64,000 nucleotides of DNA, from contig NC_049990.1 of the NCBI RefSeq assembly GCF_000003815.2, positions 3,442,438 to 3,506,437 on the forward strand. The letters run 5' to 3'. The translations under genes and the position numbers were made by a program. Below, in pieces: positions 1-10,799 of this stretch (position 1 is the first letter of the stretch; every line of letters begins with the position of its first letter). The stretch is from Branchiostoma floridae. Its lineage: Eukaryota; Chordata; Leptocardii; Amphioxiformes; Branchiostomatidae. The notes beneath the pieces are model-generated. The model did no database searches. It worked only from the letters and a program-made list of their open reading frames with translations, and was not told the origin of the DNA.

Positions 1-550
1 GTTTCATATTTTAAGAGTATCAACAATATTGTGCAGAGTCTTGGATTGACGTAGCTCTTAATACATGTACTTCATCATAAGGGAGATGGTGCAATACGTT
101 TCTTCCCCACAAGGGTTCGCTTTTGATCCTTGACCGTCCACTCTCGCGTCTCCCTTTTTGACAACGCCTCAAGGGCGTGGCCAAGTTGACAACTGTGAGT
201 ATCAAAGTAAGTGTTGCTGTGATTTTGACTCCATGAAATTCTGTTTGTCTTTTCCGGGAAGATCCCATTACTTTCCTGGAATTTTACAATCCCCGTCACG
301 GAAGCGTAAAGTCTGGCGGACAGGCAGCGCATGCGCACTTGGTGATGTATCTGTATGACGCGGTGACGAAGGTTCCGTCCGTGCACTTTAATCTCACCGC
401 CTTGAGCTTGGACAGCTTCGCTTGGCAGCTCTGTCTCTGGAAATGTAAAAAAAAACGCTATAAGTAAACAAACAAATCATTTTGCCTCTTTACCTGCATG
501 TATGCAGGTATGGTTTTGATGCTGGTGGGAACTTTTCGGTAGCCGGGGAT
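1..550. other. Unassigned sequence
   Basis: I see no gene, RNA or repeat that I can support here. Short open frames exist on both strands but lack splice sites or recognisable motifs. Confidence 0.4.
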
Positions 551-1150
551 GTAGGGCGCTGTATCTCGTGAACGGATGGTGCGAGCACGACGATTTTTGG
601 TACGTGGGTTGGGGGTGGTAGCCTAACACTCAGGTTTGATTTTGGGCCTCCTGGCGTTTGAACTTGACATTGCAGGTGGCATTTTTGGTGTTTTTGGGGC
701 ACTTTTGGCGCTGTGTGTCCGGAACGATACGCGCGATTGCGACGATTTTTGGTGCATGGGTGGGGGGTTGTTGCCTGTTGCCTAGGATTGACTTTGGGCC
801 TTGTCGCGTTTGAACTTGACCCGGCAGGTCGAATTTTGTGTCCGAGAGGGGTGTTTCCGGAGTTATATCTTCTGAACGGCTGGTGCTGGCGCGATGATAT
901 TTGGCACATGTGTCGGCGGTGGCTGAATAATGCTCAATTTTGATTTTGGCGCCCTTGGTGCTTGAACTTGACATTTTAGGTTACCTTTTGTGCGGGCACG
1001 GGGCGTGCGCTGTATCTCCGGAACGCAAGGTACCATTGTGTTGCTATTTGGTACGTGAGTTGTTTGTGGTGTCCTGGTGGTCAGGTTTGATTTTGGGCCT
1101 CCTAGTGCTTGAACTTGATACTGTATAGGTTGATCCTGTTTTTGTGTGGT
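551..1150 (+). repeat. Four-unit tandem repeat, about 150-bp period
   Basis: Four diverged units begin near 556, 709, 860 and 1007. Each unit carries a GCGCTGTATCTC-like start, a GAACGG box, a GATTTTTGGTAC-like box, a TTTGATTTTGGGCC box and a TTGAACTTGAC box, in the same order. The short open frames across it (for example 713-943 and 940-1128) follow from the repeat and show no protein signature. The units are too diverged to be a recent expansion. Confidence 0.75.
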
Positions 1151-1410
1151 TGGGGCATCCTCCCAATATCTGCTTGGTTTTAAAAACAGATTATGGTTGG
1201 GTGTAGAACCATCATCTGGCCTGGGCCACCTTCAATGTATCAGGTTACTTAGTGACACTGACAGTTTGCCAGATGACGGGAGTGTACAAGATTATATATC
1301 TGTTGGTCAGGTATAATTGGAGTTTGCTTATTACTCTTTGTGGTGTTTCTAGAGCTGTATAGTACTGAGTTTTAAGTTTCGGTACAAGTTCCTTTACCCT
1401 GTTGGCAATC

Positions 1411-1494
1411 ATGGTTGAACTTGAACTTAAACAGAAGAAGATGCAATTTTCTAATGTGGAGGAGAACTGTATAGAGTGTGGGCATAAGAGAAAG
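1411..1494 (+). CDS. Candidate short first coding exon, unknown protein
   Basis: An ATG at 1411 opens 28 codons that end at a good donor site, AAG followed by GTATGT at 1495. The peptide is lysine- and glutamate-rich (MVELELKQKKMQF at its start) and ends with a CIECGHK segment, a CxxC pair like half of a zinc-binding knuckle. I do not recognise the family and cannot identify a following exon, so this may be chance. In favour are the start codon, open frame, CxxC pair and strong donor together. Against it are the short length and the surrounding repeats. Confidence 0.25.
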
Positions 1495-1699
1495 GTATGT
1501 GTATGATTTGTCCTGTGTTTCTTTTTGTTTCTTTGGTAATGCCATTTCCATACTGTATACAGGTAATTTGTTGTTTTGGGCTAGTCATATTCGCTTGGTT
1601 TTTGGGCCTGCTTAATCTATGGTACAGGCAGGGTTAGTTTGCTGGGTGTTTGCTCTGACTACAACAGCTTCTGAACTTTCAAAGCTTCCATTGCCAGTA

Positions 1700-1835
1700 G
1701 TCTGTGTAACACAAACTCCGCTGTCCAGGGCTGTAACTGGCCCCTCCCCGCGGGCCGGCGGATGTTTGGCGGGCTGCTATAAGCGAGATTTAATCAGGCT
1801 ACATTGCCAGCAGCTTGCCATCTATAAATGGGATT
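1700..1835. repeat. Dispersed repeat, second copy near 35.6 kb
   Basis: The stretch holds a CTGTGTAACACAAACTC-like start, a CTGTCC box and the block GCTATAAGCGAGATTTAA. The same blocks recur in the same order at 35548-35620 inside the first large intron of the ERICH6-like gene, with an internal deletion there. It is probably a non-autonomous mobile element; I cannot define its ends. Confidence 0.5.
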
Positions 1836-2609
1836 GACAAGGACATTTTTCATAGTAAATTATGCTGTTAAATTTGGCTTAGATACTACAGGAGATTTAG
1901 GTTTGGGTTGGATGGATTGAATGAAAATATCATACCACCCTGGGGACTAACTGTTGCTGCTGCATGGGGGCTACCACTATTCATATTGTCTAATGTCTAT
2001 GGAACTACAGATAAAAGTATCATTGGTCAAATTATGCAAGTAACATTCCGATGTCAAGTGAATAACACCCCAGAAATAAATCTTTAATGAATATCATTGG
2101 AAGAACACAAACCAAGGAGACTTAGCAGCTGCATTAGGTCAGTACATTGAAATAGGAAGATATTAGTATATCATGTGACAGAGTAACTACATGTGCATGG
2201 GCCATCTGAGACAAAAAAAGGTAGCGTCTCAACAACTTCAAAGTACTGTGGTTGGTTACATACTTAAGAAATCCAAAATAAGTAATGTTCATCCATGTCC
2301 AAACTTACAAATTCAGAAAATGGAATTTCAGAGTCAGACTTTTGCATGGTGCACAACCAACACGGTAAAAAGCTCATTTTTCCAACCACGTACCACAGAC
2401 AAAAAGGCAAAAATACCCAATAGGTCTACAGAAACCCAATACATTTCATGCAGGCCTGAGGTCTACGAACTCTTGTTTGATACTGTGATGCCACTGCTTG
2501 GAGATTAAGGTTTAAACAGTTAGCATCGTGATTGACGTAGTAAAATACTTGACTATGTACAGAGTTCTTTATCGGCTTACAACCAACCAAACACACACAT
2601 GTACAATTA

Positions 2610-2945
2610 CTTCATTGGAATTGACTATTTTGATTGGTGCATGGTTAGGAACGAAGCCCGTGCCAACTTATTAAACAATGTGTGATTGGCTAACAAGCAA
2701 ACACGTCACTACATATAGTTTCTTCATTTGCTGAAAGAGAAACTGTTGACCTCTTAAACGGTATTTGATTGGCCAGGAACAATCACGTCATTATTTACAC
2801 AACACTTGATTGGCCAACAAGTACGTCACTAACGTTACATACTCTTCCTTCATTGGCTGGGAAAGAAACGCTTGACACGATATTTCATTGGCCAGGAACG
2901 AATCACGTGACTACTAACACGACATTTGATTGGGTACACATTTCA
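2610..2945. promoter_or_regulatory. Array of CCAAT-box and CRE-like motifs in tandem units
   Basis: At least seven ATTGG sequences (CCAAT boxes, the NF-Y core) lie in about 300 bp, near 2633, 2682, 2767, 2808, 2852, 2886 and 2927. They are interleaved with ACGTCA (CRE/ATF core) near 2703, 2786 and 2822 and a CACGTGA near 2904. The motifs sit in diverged tandem units of about 120 bp, so the array may simply be a repeat. I see no gene start beside it that it clearly serves. Confidence 0.4.
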
Positions 2946-3711
2946 AGAAATAAGTGTCACTCACCCTATACTGAAACGGATGTCTGAGAATGGGCGAGAA
3001 CTCTATGATGGGATCAGTTCTGGAGGACCGGCGACACGCTCCCTCACATCTCGCCATCAGGACATTCTGACAACAAAAAAGGAAAGAAAGAGAAATGTGA
3101 ATAATGCTGTTTTATTCAAATTCGTACCGTTTATGTTGATGGGACAGTCGTTCACAGTACATTGATCAGAAAGCTAGGTTGGGCATCCAGATAAGTAGAA
3201 ACGACGAAATACAGAGAATGTAGCCTGAAACATCTGACTGTTTTTAACTCCTAGGCCTATCAAGTTGCTTTAGTGGCTTGCACCCCGCCCGCCAAGAGTA
3301 CATTAGATGACTAAGTCAAACGTTAATCCTTTCCGCACCGGATCTCGATTTGTTGATAATCCAGAAATAAATCACAGGCGCAAAAATAACACCGCCAGGA
3401 CGCCGGTTTAGTCGAGTCATGCTTTTTAAAGGTCATTCCAATTAACGACACAACAAAACCCAAACAACAGGGTCGAGTTTATGGACCAAGAAAACAACCT
3501 GTCGTCTTTATCAGATGTTTAGATCGTTAACTTGACAGGGTTGGTTAAGGAAAGAATGATTTTAAGTAGTCTCTACCAGACCTACGGGCGGAGGGAAGAA
3601 AATGAAGAAATCAGGGGAGAGGGCATCTTATGTGAAAGGGGCATTTGAGTAGTACAGAATTGTCCGTTTGTTGCAAATGGTAACTCTATGATTTAAAAGT
3701 CCTCTCACAAA
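2946..3711. other. Unassigned sequence
   Basis: No gene or repeat that I can support. Confidence 0.35.
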
Positions 3712-3935
3712 ATGGCCCATTTCTACTATAATTTTTCTGGTCTATTTGGTCCACCTTTACCTATATTTCTAGCCTATATTGGGTCCATTTCTACTATATC
3801 TCTAGCATTTGGGGGCATTGGTAATATGTTTGTAGCCAATAGCTATTTGGTCAATTTCTACTATTTTCCTAGTCTATTTGGTCCATTTCTGCTATATTTC
3901 TATCCTATTTGGCCCATATCTACTGTTTTTCTAGC
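3712..3935 (+). repeat. AT-rich minisatellite, about 30-bp unit
   Basis: Diverged copies of a unit built from TTCTACTATATTTCTAG and CTATTTGGTCCA alternate across the segment. A 91-codon open frame here reads a low-complexity aromatic and aliphatic peptide and is best explained by the repeat, not by a membrane protein gene. Confidence 0.7.
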
Positions 3936-4892
3936 AACCCATACAAATTCAGGTAGAAACTACAATGTGAAGGCTGGCGTGGGTTGAGGGAGGTGAATGC
4001 TTCTCCGGAAATGTCCTATAGTCAGCGATTTCATTCCGCAGTTCTGACAACTCCTGACAGAACGCGTCTACATAAATGTTAGGAAAATAATTGAAACGTG
4101 GATGTGAGTTTATAAAAGGTCCAAATTCGTAACGAGTCGTCATTTCCTGCGTCAGTCCGTAAATTTATTTTGAAAAGTAGTTCCTTGCCAACTTTGCTCG
4201 AGCTCCCAATCTGTACAGTAGCAATTTCCAAAGCAAATGAAAGTTTCTAGACTCATTCTACGTGTTTTACGCATGTTTTGCAACATATTTAGTGCTATTT
4301 TCCAGATATGCATGTTGAATGATTCACCTTTTCTTACGGAAATGGCCCGATCCTTCTATCTGCTTGGAGATTATACAGTAGTCTTGAATAAACTATACGC
4401 TTGTGTTATTTTTGGCCAAGATCTCAGCGAAACGTTCAGCGTATTTGTTTATCTATGACGCATTTTGTAGTCAACCACAATGTCACTCTTGGCTAAATGA
4501 TATGTAGCCCTTTTCTACTGTAATTATCTTCATGAAAAATGTAGATATAGTTTTGGGTGTGTCTGTTTGTGTTTCCAGATATTTGTGGTCAGCATAACTC
4601 AAGAACCTCTGGTTTGTAAACTGTCTTCAGGCACCTGTTAGCAGCTAATGTTCCTCGGCAAACACCTGAAGTGTACCTTGTCACATCTTATCAGCAAGGC
4701 CTTAAATATTTTAACGGTCTATTAACGTTATAAAGAGCATGACCATGCCAGCATCGTTCTGATCTCCAAGTAGATGTAGGGGTGGAAGAGATTTCCACAT
4801 AGATTTAGGCTTGGATTCAACCTTATTACCTGTCTTTACCGACGTCTCGGCAGGTAGCTGCAATACTGTCATGATCAGTCAAGAGTAAAGTG
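3936..4892. other. Unassigned sequence
   Basis: No gene that I can support. A 73-codon open frame at 4237-4458 has no motif or splice context. Confidence 0.35.
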
Positions 4893-5061
4893 TAATCTCG
4901 AACCTACGGTAGCATAAGGTAGTATCAAAAGCTGCCAGAGGAGTGAAGCCGGCCTAGAGTGTGTTTGGCTACCAGTGGCTGATGACTCCCTTAGGCCAGC
5001 TGTACTCCTTAGCCAGCTTTGATACTATCTTATGCCACTGGTTAATCTGCCTGGAGATTAG
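4893..5061. mobile_element. MITE, family A (TIR core CTCCAAGCAGAT)
   Basis: Inverted ends TAATCTC...GGAGATTA enclose a second inverted pair, GCATAAGGTAGTATCAAA against TTTGATACTATCTTATGC, with a GCCGGCCTAG / TAGGCCAGC core. Two further copies of the same architecture lie at 21576-21736 and 42169-42353. No transposase is encoded. It is a plain non-autonomous DNA element. Confidence 0.75.
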
Positions 5062-5147
5062 GCAAAGTGATCTTTTTCTTGTCGTATTGTGAAAATGAGT
5101 TCACTTTGCTGCAGCTTCAAAACGTCGCAATCTTCCACCCTACCATC

Positions 5148-5410
5148 TGCTTGGAGATGATTCATCTCTCCAGAACCGTCGTGAAACGTCAGGGCTGACT
5201 AGTCTCTACTAGGCTGGCTATTATAGGGAGAATAATTTGCCAGAGGACTTCTGCTACCAGAGATGAGGAGTTGGCCGGCCGGCCGCCTTCATTTGAGGGA
5301 AGCAAGCAAAACAAAATCCCGACCACTACTATCTCCGCGTCCCAACCTCTGCTTGGAGAATAAGATGAATCATCTCTACCGAACCGTCGGTGAAACGTCG
5401 GGGCTGACAG
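5148..5410. repeat. Direct repeat of a family-B-type element end
   Basis: Two copies (5148-5208 and 5348-5410) of a segment with CTGCTTGGAGA, a TTCATCTCT block and GTGAAACGTC are separated by about 200 bp. The CTGCTTGGAGA word is the same as the terminal inverted repeat of the MITEs elsewhere in the window, so these look like fragments of such elements. Confidence 0.5.
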
Positions 5411-5511
5411 AAGTAGTGATTTACGCCCGTGTTTACGGTGCGGTGAGGACAGCCCAGCGGCCTGCTCAGCCTGGAGGTGGCCGCTGGTATAAACAGTCTC
5501 CCCGCTCTGTC

Positions 5512-6400
5512 TGCTGCAGACGATCGCGACGAGTCAGTCACCGCAGAGTACGTGTGTGTGGACTGTGGAGACAAGAATCTCACCATATGTAAGCCAATGC
5601 AGACAGATAGAACGTCCATATAGGGTCATATAGGCTCATATACGTGTTTTCACTCACGTGACTCTGACGTAAGAATTGTCCGCCATGCTAGCTGGTTAAG
5701 CCTGGAAGGTGCCTGGAAAATTTCACTGGAGAGTACGTGTGTGTGTGGACTGTGGAGACAGGAATCTCACCATATGTAGGCCATTGCAGACAGATAGAGC
5801 CTCCTTATATGTCATCGGTCATACATGACGATCTTTATTGACTGAAAAAAAAGTACACTGACTTTCGCAAGGTCTACTTCAACTACAGCCTACAGTACCT
5901 TGGCCGCACCTGGGGCAATTACTGTCGTATTGAGGTCACCTGAGTGGCGCCGAATGGCAGCTCGCTCCAGACCCTTGCGATTTTTTGCCCCGCCTATTGT
6001 AAGCTCCTCGCAATTCAGCCCCTGGCTGCAAAGAGTAAGTAGTCGGCCCACCCAAATAAATAATTATATATCCGAACACACAGGTGTATACGATGCTGCA
6101 GATGATCGCGACGAGTCAGTCGCCCAAGACTACGTGTGTCATTGGAGACAGGAATGCCGCCATGTGTAGGCCATTGCAGACAGATAGAACGTCCATATAG
6201 GGTCATGTAGGGTCATACAAGTGTTTCACTCACGTGACTCTGACGTAAGAATTGACTGCCATGTTAGATGGTTAAACCTGGAAGTTGCCTGGAAAGGTTC
6301 GTCTGTGAGACACGTACGCTTGGCACAAGTCAGCCATTGGAGCCTGTGTGTGTGTAAAGAGCCAAGACTTTCAGCATATGTAGGCCAGTGCAAAGAGAAC
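5512..6400 (+). repeat. Diverged tandem duplication carrying an exon-like segment
   Basis: Roughly 210 bp at 5512-5730 recur at 6093-6302, and shorter pieces recur at 5731-5815 and about 6320-6400. Shared landmarks are GATCGCGACGAGTCAGTC, GGAGACAGGAATC, GCAGACAGATAGAACGTCC and CACGTGACTCTGACGTAAG. The first copy includes a possible short coding exon (5520-5588). Family-B MITE ends lie next to the array. Confidence 0.65.
5520..5588 (+). CDS. Candidate 69-nt internal exon with a CxxC pair
   Basis: A fair acceptor (CTGTCTGCTGCAG, ending at 5519) and a strong donor (ATAT followed by GTAAGC at 5589) bound 69 nt. One frame reads DRDESVTAEYVCVDCGDKNL, with CVDC like half a zinc ribbon. The copies at 5733-5780 and 6101-6165 have lost the donor (GTAGG) or part of the frame. 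I do not know the protein family and see no flanking exons. It may be a relict exon. Confidence 0.25.
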
Positions 6401-8342
6401 TTTCTACAGGATGTCTTCGGACAGAACTTCAATGACTTATTTTTTTGTCATACCTGGACCGCGATAACGTTCGATATGGACAGGGTGATAAATATAGAAT
6501 ACAACACGGTGTATTCCATATCACCCGAGGTGCCAGCCCGACCGCGGGAAGGATCGCCCGAAGGCCGGAGGCATTGAAACGTGTGTGTGTGTGTGTTTCG
6601 AGTAGGAATGACAAAAATAAGATTTGTATCAGTGCAAGGACAAGGGATCACTTCTATGCACTGGACTAAATCGACAAAAGATAGACCCATCTTGTCCCCA
6701 AAAGTCAACTACAGGATTGTCAATGCTCACTCTTCGGCTGACCCTACTCTGGCGAGTTATTGCCTGTATTATCTAGTATTTACCCAGCCCCGGTTAGACT
6801 GTGTACACTTGGCCGTTGTTAATTCCCCGTGTGGAGTTAAACACGTGTCAGAGTTGGCTGGTTTACTACAGGGGGTAATCTGTTCCTTCCGTGGGGAGAA
6901 CTCTACTTGTCAACAGCTCCTCACGCCAGATGGAGCGTGTAGGAATCGGTAAACACACACACAGCTCCAAGAAGATGTCTTTAGGTTTACTACAGCGGGT
7001 CCTCACGAGAGTGAAAAACGGTGTAAGTCTGAAGATGGACATGTAACGTAAGGTTACCAGTTTACGTGCAGGACCAGTTTACGGTCACTTATTGGTGGAT
7101 GCAGACTTCGAGGTCAATTGTAAAAAAGAACATTCTCTTGAGTAGGAAAGAAGTACGTTTATATCATCTATGTGTCTTGCCTTATTTATCATATAACTTT
7201 GCATTCAGCAAATCACGTCTGAAAAGTCCGACAACAATTTACATTTACGCTTGAGTGCGCACAACACTATTACAGATGACCCGGTTCTGATCGTAATTCT
7301 AGACGGCTATTTTCGTCCCCTCTTTAAAATCCAACAAACTCTTTATGAATTGAAACATCACCTCAAACGGCATTATTAACAAATCGACCGTAAACTGGTA
7401 ACCTTACGTTACAGAGATTTTCTGACGTGCCATCGAAAGAAGAGACTCTTTTTTTCACAAACCTTACTTCATATGTACTGATGTTTCGGTGACCGTCTGT
7501 AAGCAAAGCGGTTAAAACACGTACACCGCTCCACGCAGATGTAACGTTACTGATCACGCTTGTTTTTCGTATGTCTACCAAGTTTTCTTCGACTCTGGTA
7601 AATACACGGTCACACATCTCCAACCAGAAGTGTGGTATAAGCAGAACAAAAATCGTGTTTCCCTACAATCATCGTACATTGAAACTCGTTGTCATCAATT
7701 ACTTTATTTTATTGATAAGTTATCCTTTTCGGTATTTTTCACAAAAATGCCCCTGAAATTTCATCCCTAGCCGCTAGAGGACCCTGACTTACGTCACTTT
7801 TTTTCCTAGCACAAGAGCTATGTCACGCCCAAACATCGTGACCATAACTTGTTGAGAACACGAGATATGAGACCCGGAAGTTCTACACCGTATCAAAGGA
7901 AGCCGCTAGAGGGCCCAAAATCTACTCATTTCCAGTTTTTGTCACACCCTCCCAACTAAAACTAACCCATCCAGCTGTTCTTGAGTTATCTTGACCAACA
8001 GACATTCAAACGCTAGTGAACATATAATCTCCGTAACTTTTCATGGAGGTAATAACAAGTAGTTATGTGTCCTCTCTCACCCAGGTAAGTTATACGTATA
8101 TCGGTAGAATCGTGTTACTCTGTGTTTGCTCTATGTCATCCCGGGTCACGTGTTTGTGAATAACGCAGCCCATGTACACCATTAATCCAGCCTCAGAAAC
8201 AACAAACAAAACGTTCTTTTAAGCCATGAAAGTCGCAGGTTCAAGTCTAACGCGGCAAAATGAAGTCGTTTGTAAGTAACTGCCTTGATAAGTATAATAC
8301 AATTGTTGAATATAGCTCAATAAGACCATTTAGGGGAAACAT
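6401..8342. other. Unassigned sequence
   Basis: Several open frames of 60-123 codons exist (the longest at 6581-6952, plus strand) but none shows a domain, signal peptide or supported splice sites. A short GT repeat lies at about 6580-6597. I see no gene. Confidence 0.35.
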
Positions 8343-8412
8343 AACATCTAGCCTGGATACCAGACCCCAGCCCGATCTCGATAGATATTTTTTTAGATCG
8401 GGCTGGTAATGC
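8343..8412. mobile_element. Small palindromic element (AGCCTGG..TACC family), probable
   Basis: AGCCTGGATACCAG is followed by CCAGCCCGATCT, which pairs with AGATCGGGCTGG at 8397-8408. A similar AGCCTGGTACCCAG palindrome lies at 48619-48713, and a one-sided AGCCTGGGTACC copy near 22212. Confidence 0.35.
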
Positions 8413-9143
8413 TGAACAGTATGTAATACGTCACGAATCTCGGGCGACACTCTGGTGATCCACAAATACGACCGAAGCTCGTTGTCTACGTGACAGAGGC
8501 TTAAGGACCCTCAACAGCGATGTTCGAATTCCAGACATGACCGAAACAACAGACAACCACAGGTTTGCCACAGTGCACGTTGCACTGACAGTAGAGAACT
8601 CAGAACATTCCTGCGTCTTGATCAAAGGGGTATGTCGTCTACACTGCACTGGTGACAGAGCTACATGTAGAACCACGCAAAAGATTTGTTGACCGATCTT
8701 ATGCGCCCTGCGTATGTGCTTGAAACTACATGCATTGGCTTTGGATCTCAATCGTCAAATTCTTTCAACCATGTATTTCTTGGTAAATTTCTCTCATAGT
8801 GTAGTTATCGCCCTTTTATCAGATGAAGTATCTTGTTGGATTTCAACATAGACTGGGTTTGCACGACTTGACACATGCCGTGAGGATATGATGAATTATA
8901 CAATTATAAATTATTATAAATTATTGCAGATCGTAATCGGAGACATGTTTTTCGTAACCACCCATCCCGGTCCATTTGCAGTAAATGCAGCGTGTGATGG
9001 TAATTGTCCCTTCTTAATAGTGCATGGACATGGATACAAACAAGCCACTTCATTTGTGTCAAACTGAACACTCTTCACTCTAGTTTGAATCAGAATTTTT
9101 CTGAGATTGAAAGTACTACTTGTAATTTATTAGGACATCTTAA
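8413..9143. other. Unassigned sequence
   Basis: Two overlapping open frames (8431-8751 minus and 8459-8691 plus) are present. The plus frame ends in a cysteine-rich tail (CRLHCTGDRATC) but has neither signal peptide nor splice sites. I do not call a gene. Confidence 0.35.
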
Positions 9144-9668
9144 AGGGGCATTCCACTCCAGAAGGGAGTCTTGTTTTCCAATAGATAATGTGCCAATGAA
9201 TACATAATCAGCCGAATTTTGTGGAATTCACCTTAGGATGAATTACGTGATGTGTGTTTTATAAAACAATAATGACACTCACTAAGCCCATGCAGACCCT
9301 ACCCATGCATTCCCTATACGCATAGACACTTTGTTTATCGTACATATTTTCGGAATAAATGAGGTACGCTAAGCACACCGAGAAGGCAGATTGCTCATAA
9401 GATAGCAAAGAATACAAGAACAAGACGAGATTTCTTAGCGAACCTGAAATTAGTTTTGTAACCTTAACTAAAACTTTTGCATTGTATTCAGCCATAGGAT
9501 TAATTCAATTAGAGGGTACTTGGGGAGTTTAGTAGAACATTGAATGCTTTTGAGGCATGTGGAGCAACTGGGTACTTTATCGTATAATGTGAAGTAGTAT
9601 GCAGTTATCACTTCCTAAAATTAATATCTATCGGAAAATAATACTCCTGTGTGGAGTGGAATGCCCCT
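9144..9668. mobile_element. 525-bp TTAA-flanked MITE (piggyBac-like target site)
   Basis: The ends AGGGGCATTCCACTCC (9144-9159) and GGAGTGGAATGCCCCT (9653-9668) are perfect inverted repeats. They are flanked by TTAA at 9140-9143 and 9669-9672, a target-site duplication typical of piggyBac-type transposition. No transposase is encoded; the 78-codon minus-strand frame inside has no recognisable domain. The family assignment rests on the TTAA site alone, since the terminal bases are not those of classical piggyBac. Confidence 0.8.
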
Positions 9669-10429
9669 TTAAACGTCAATTCTAAAGGTTTTTTTTTAAT
9701 TAGCTAAGGGCGCGGTCATGATTGCTATATGGCGTTTTTGGTGGGACAGCCATGCATGAAAAGTTCAGCTGTCTTCTTACACAAAAGGTCGTCTAAGATC
9801 CTTGTCGGTGTTTGGTACTGTCACAGCCTGCTTGGAACGAATAAGTCATCAAAATCGTACGATGATATGTAATCACACGACGCATGTGACCGCACCCTTA
9901 AACGACGCATGGTGCCATTAATATTCAGGGTGTGGAACTGTGGGAGTCATTGCTCCGAGTAGAAGGCTGTTTGTGCGCTCTTGAGTAGAACAGCATTTTT
10001 CTGGGACACGATGTTTGTTCACCCCATCATGAAATGACCTTCAGGTCGGGAAGACTTCAGAACAAATTTCGTTCCACGCAATTAGTTCACTCATAGTGAG
10101 CAATTGGGCTGGTCTCAATCATGATGTTTCTGACCTAGGGCGAAGAGTTGCTGTTACAGTTCCAATCATGTAACCCGTAACATTGAGTGGCCTTCAGGCC
10201 TTGTTACGTGGTGACCATTGAGTAAAAAAAAAAAAAAAAAATTACGTTCCGTCCAACCTCTCAAATCCAACCCTTGTGTCTAAAATTCATTTGTTTGAAA
10301 ATAACATGTCATTTGATTGTATCATTTCAGTAGTTGTTAAGTTAGTTAGCCCGTCAATTTTCTTCATTTTGTTATACATTTTCAATTAAAAAAGGGACTG
10401 ATTTTAATACCGTAGATAGGGACTTATTC
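9669..10429. other. Unassigned sequence
   Basis: Nothing that I can support apart from an 18-nt A run near 10226. Confidence 0.35.
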
Positions 10430-10590
10430 GTATACATTTAATATTGTTTCTGATTTGTGAATTGTATTTTTTCTTTCAAGTAAATACCAATGTAGTTGTG
10501 TATTTTAATGTTCTCGGGAACTCCTGAAAAACAGGACACTGCCCTGAGTGTGTATGTCCTGGTTAAATAAATGAAATATGAAATGAGAGC
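10430..10590 (+). mobile_element. LINE 3' end, CR1-like, 5' truncated
   Basis: The segment ends with GTCCTGGTTAAATAAATGAA and a short AAATG-type tail, preceded by a GGGAACTCCTGAAAAACAGG hairpin-like block. This is the usual look of a non-LTR retrotransposon 3' untranslated end. No reverse-transcriptase frame remains, so the left limit is a guess. The tail stops 7-8 bp from the donor site of the Norrin-like exon at 10598. Confidence 0.55.
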
Positions 10591-10597
10591 GTCTCAC

Positions 10598-10777
10598 CTG
10601 CACCTCGCAGTCCAGTGTGGGATGTCTGATGGTCTGTACGTAGTGGAACCGTTTACACCTGCTGTTCTTCTTCCCTTTGCGCTCTCCCTTCTTCCGCCCT
10701 TCCCTTGCCCGCAGTTCGGTCACAAGGAGGAACAACAAGACAAGGACGTGTAGCACTTTTCGTCTGTGGAGCCTCAT
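10598..10777 (-). CDS. NDP-like: Norrin (NDP)-like secreted ligand, first coding exon
   Basis: Sixty codons run from the ATG at 10777 to a donor (CAG then GTGAGAC). Residues 1-24 form a signal peptide (basic start, then VLHVLVLLFLLVTELRA). A lysine/arginine-rich linker follows, then RCKRFHYVQTIRHPTLDC. That fits the start of the Norrin cystine knot, pattern RCxRxHYVxxIxHPxxxC. From memory, the human NDP intron falls four residues after the same cysteine start (C-S-S-K); here the exon ends C-E-V-Q in phase 0, the same place. Norrin is a secreted Frizzled-4/LRP ligand that activates Wnt/beta-catenin signalling. The second coding exon, with the rest of the knot, should lie on the minus strand at lower coordinates; I did not find it in 1-10597, so it is outside the window or missed. 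An in-frame upstream ATG at 10822 would add 15 residues. Confidence 0.65.
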
Positions 10778-10799
10778 TGCTACGGTTTTATTGTCCCTT

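Larger units (their letters stand above)
1151..2609. other. Gene-poor stretch with weak candidates only
   Basis: Apart from a possible short coding exon at 1411-1494 and a dispersed repeat near 1700-1835, I see nothing firm. An open frame at 2191-2508 (105 codons) has no recognisable motif and no convincing splice sites. Confidence 0.4.

Noticed and set aside
2191-2508. 105-codon plus-strand frame
   Set aside because: No motif, no splice support, and composition typical of a chance frame.
3712-3987. 91-codon hydrophobic open frame as a membrane protein
   Set aside because: The frame is a by-product of a 30-bp tandem repeat.
6581-6952. 123-codon plus-strand frame
   Set aside because: Begins inside a GT repeat (CVCVF) and has no domain or splice evidence.
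8459-8691. Cysteine-rich plus-strand frame (CRLHCTGDRATC) as a secreted peptide
   Set aside because: No signal peptide, no acceptor, and a longer frame overlaps on the other strand. It also does not fit the missing Norrin knot exon, which must be on the minus strand.
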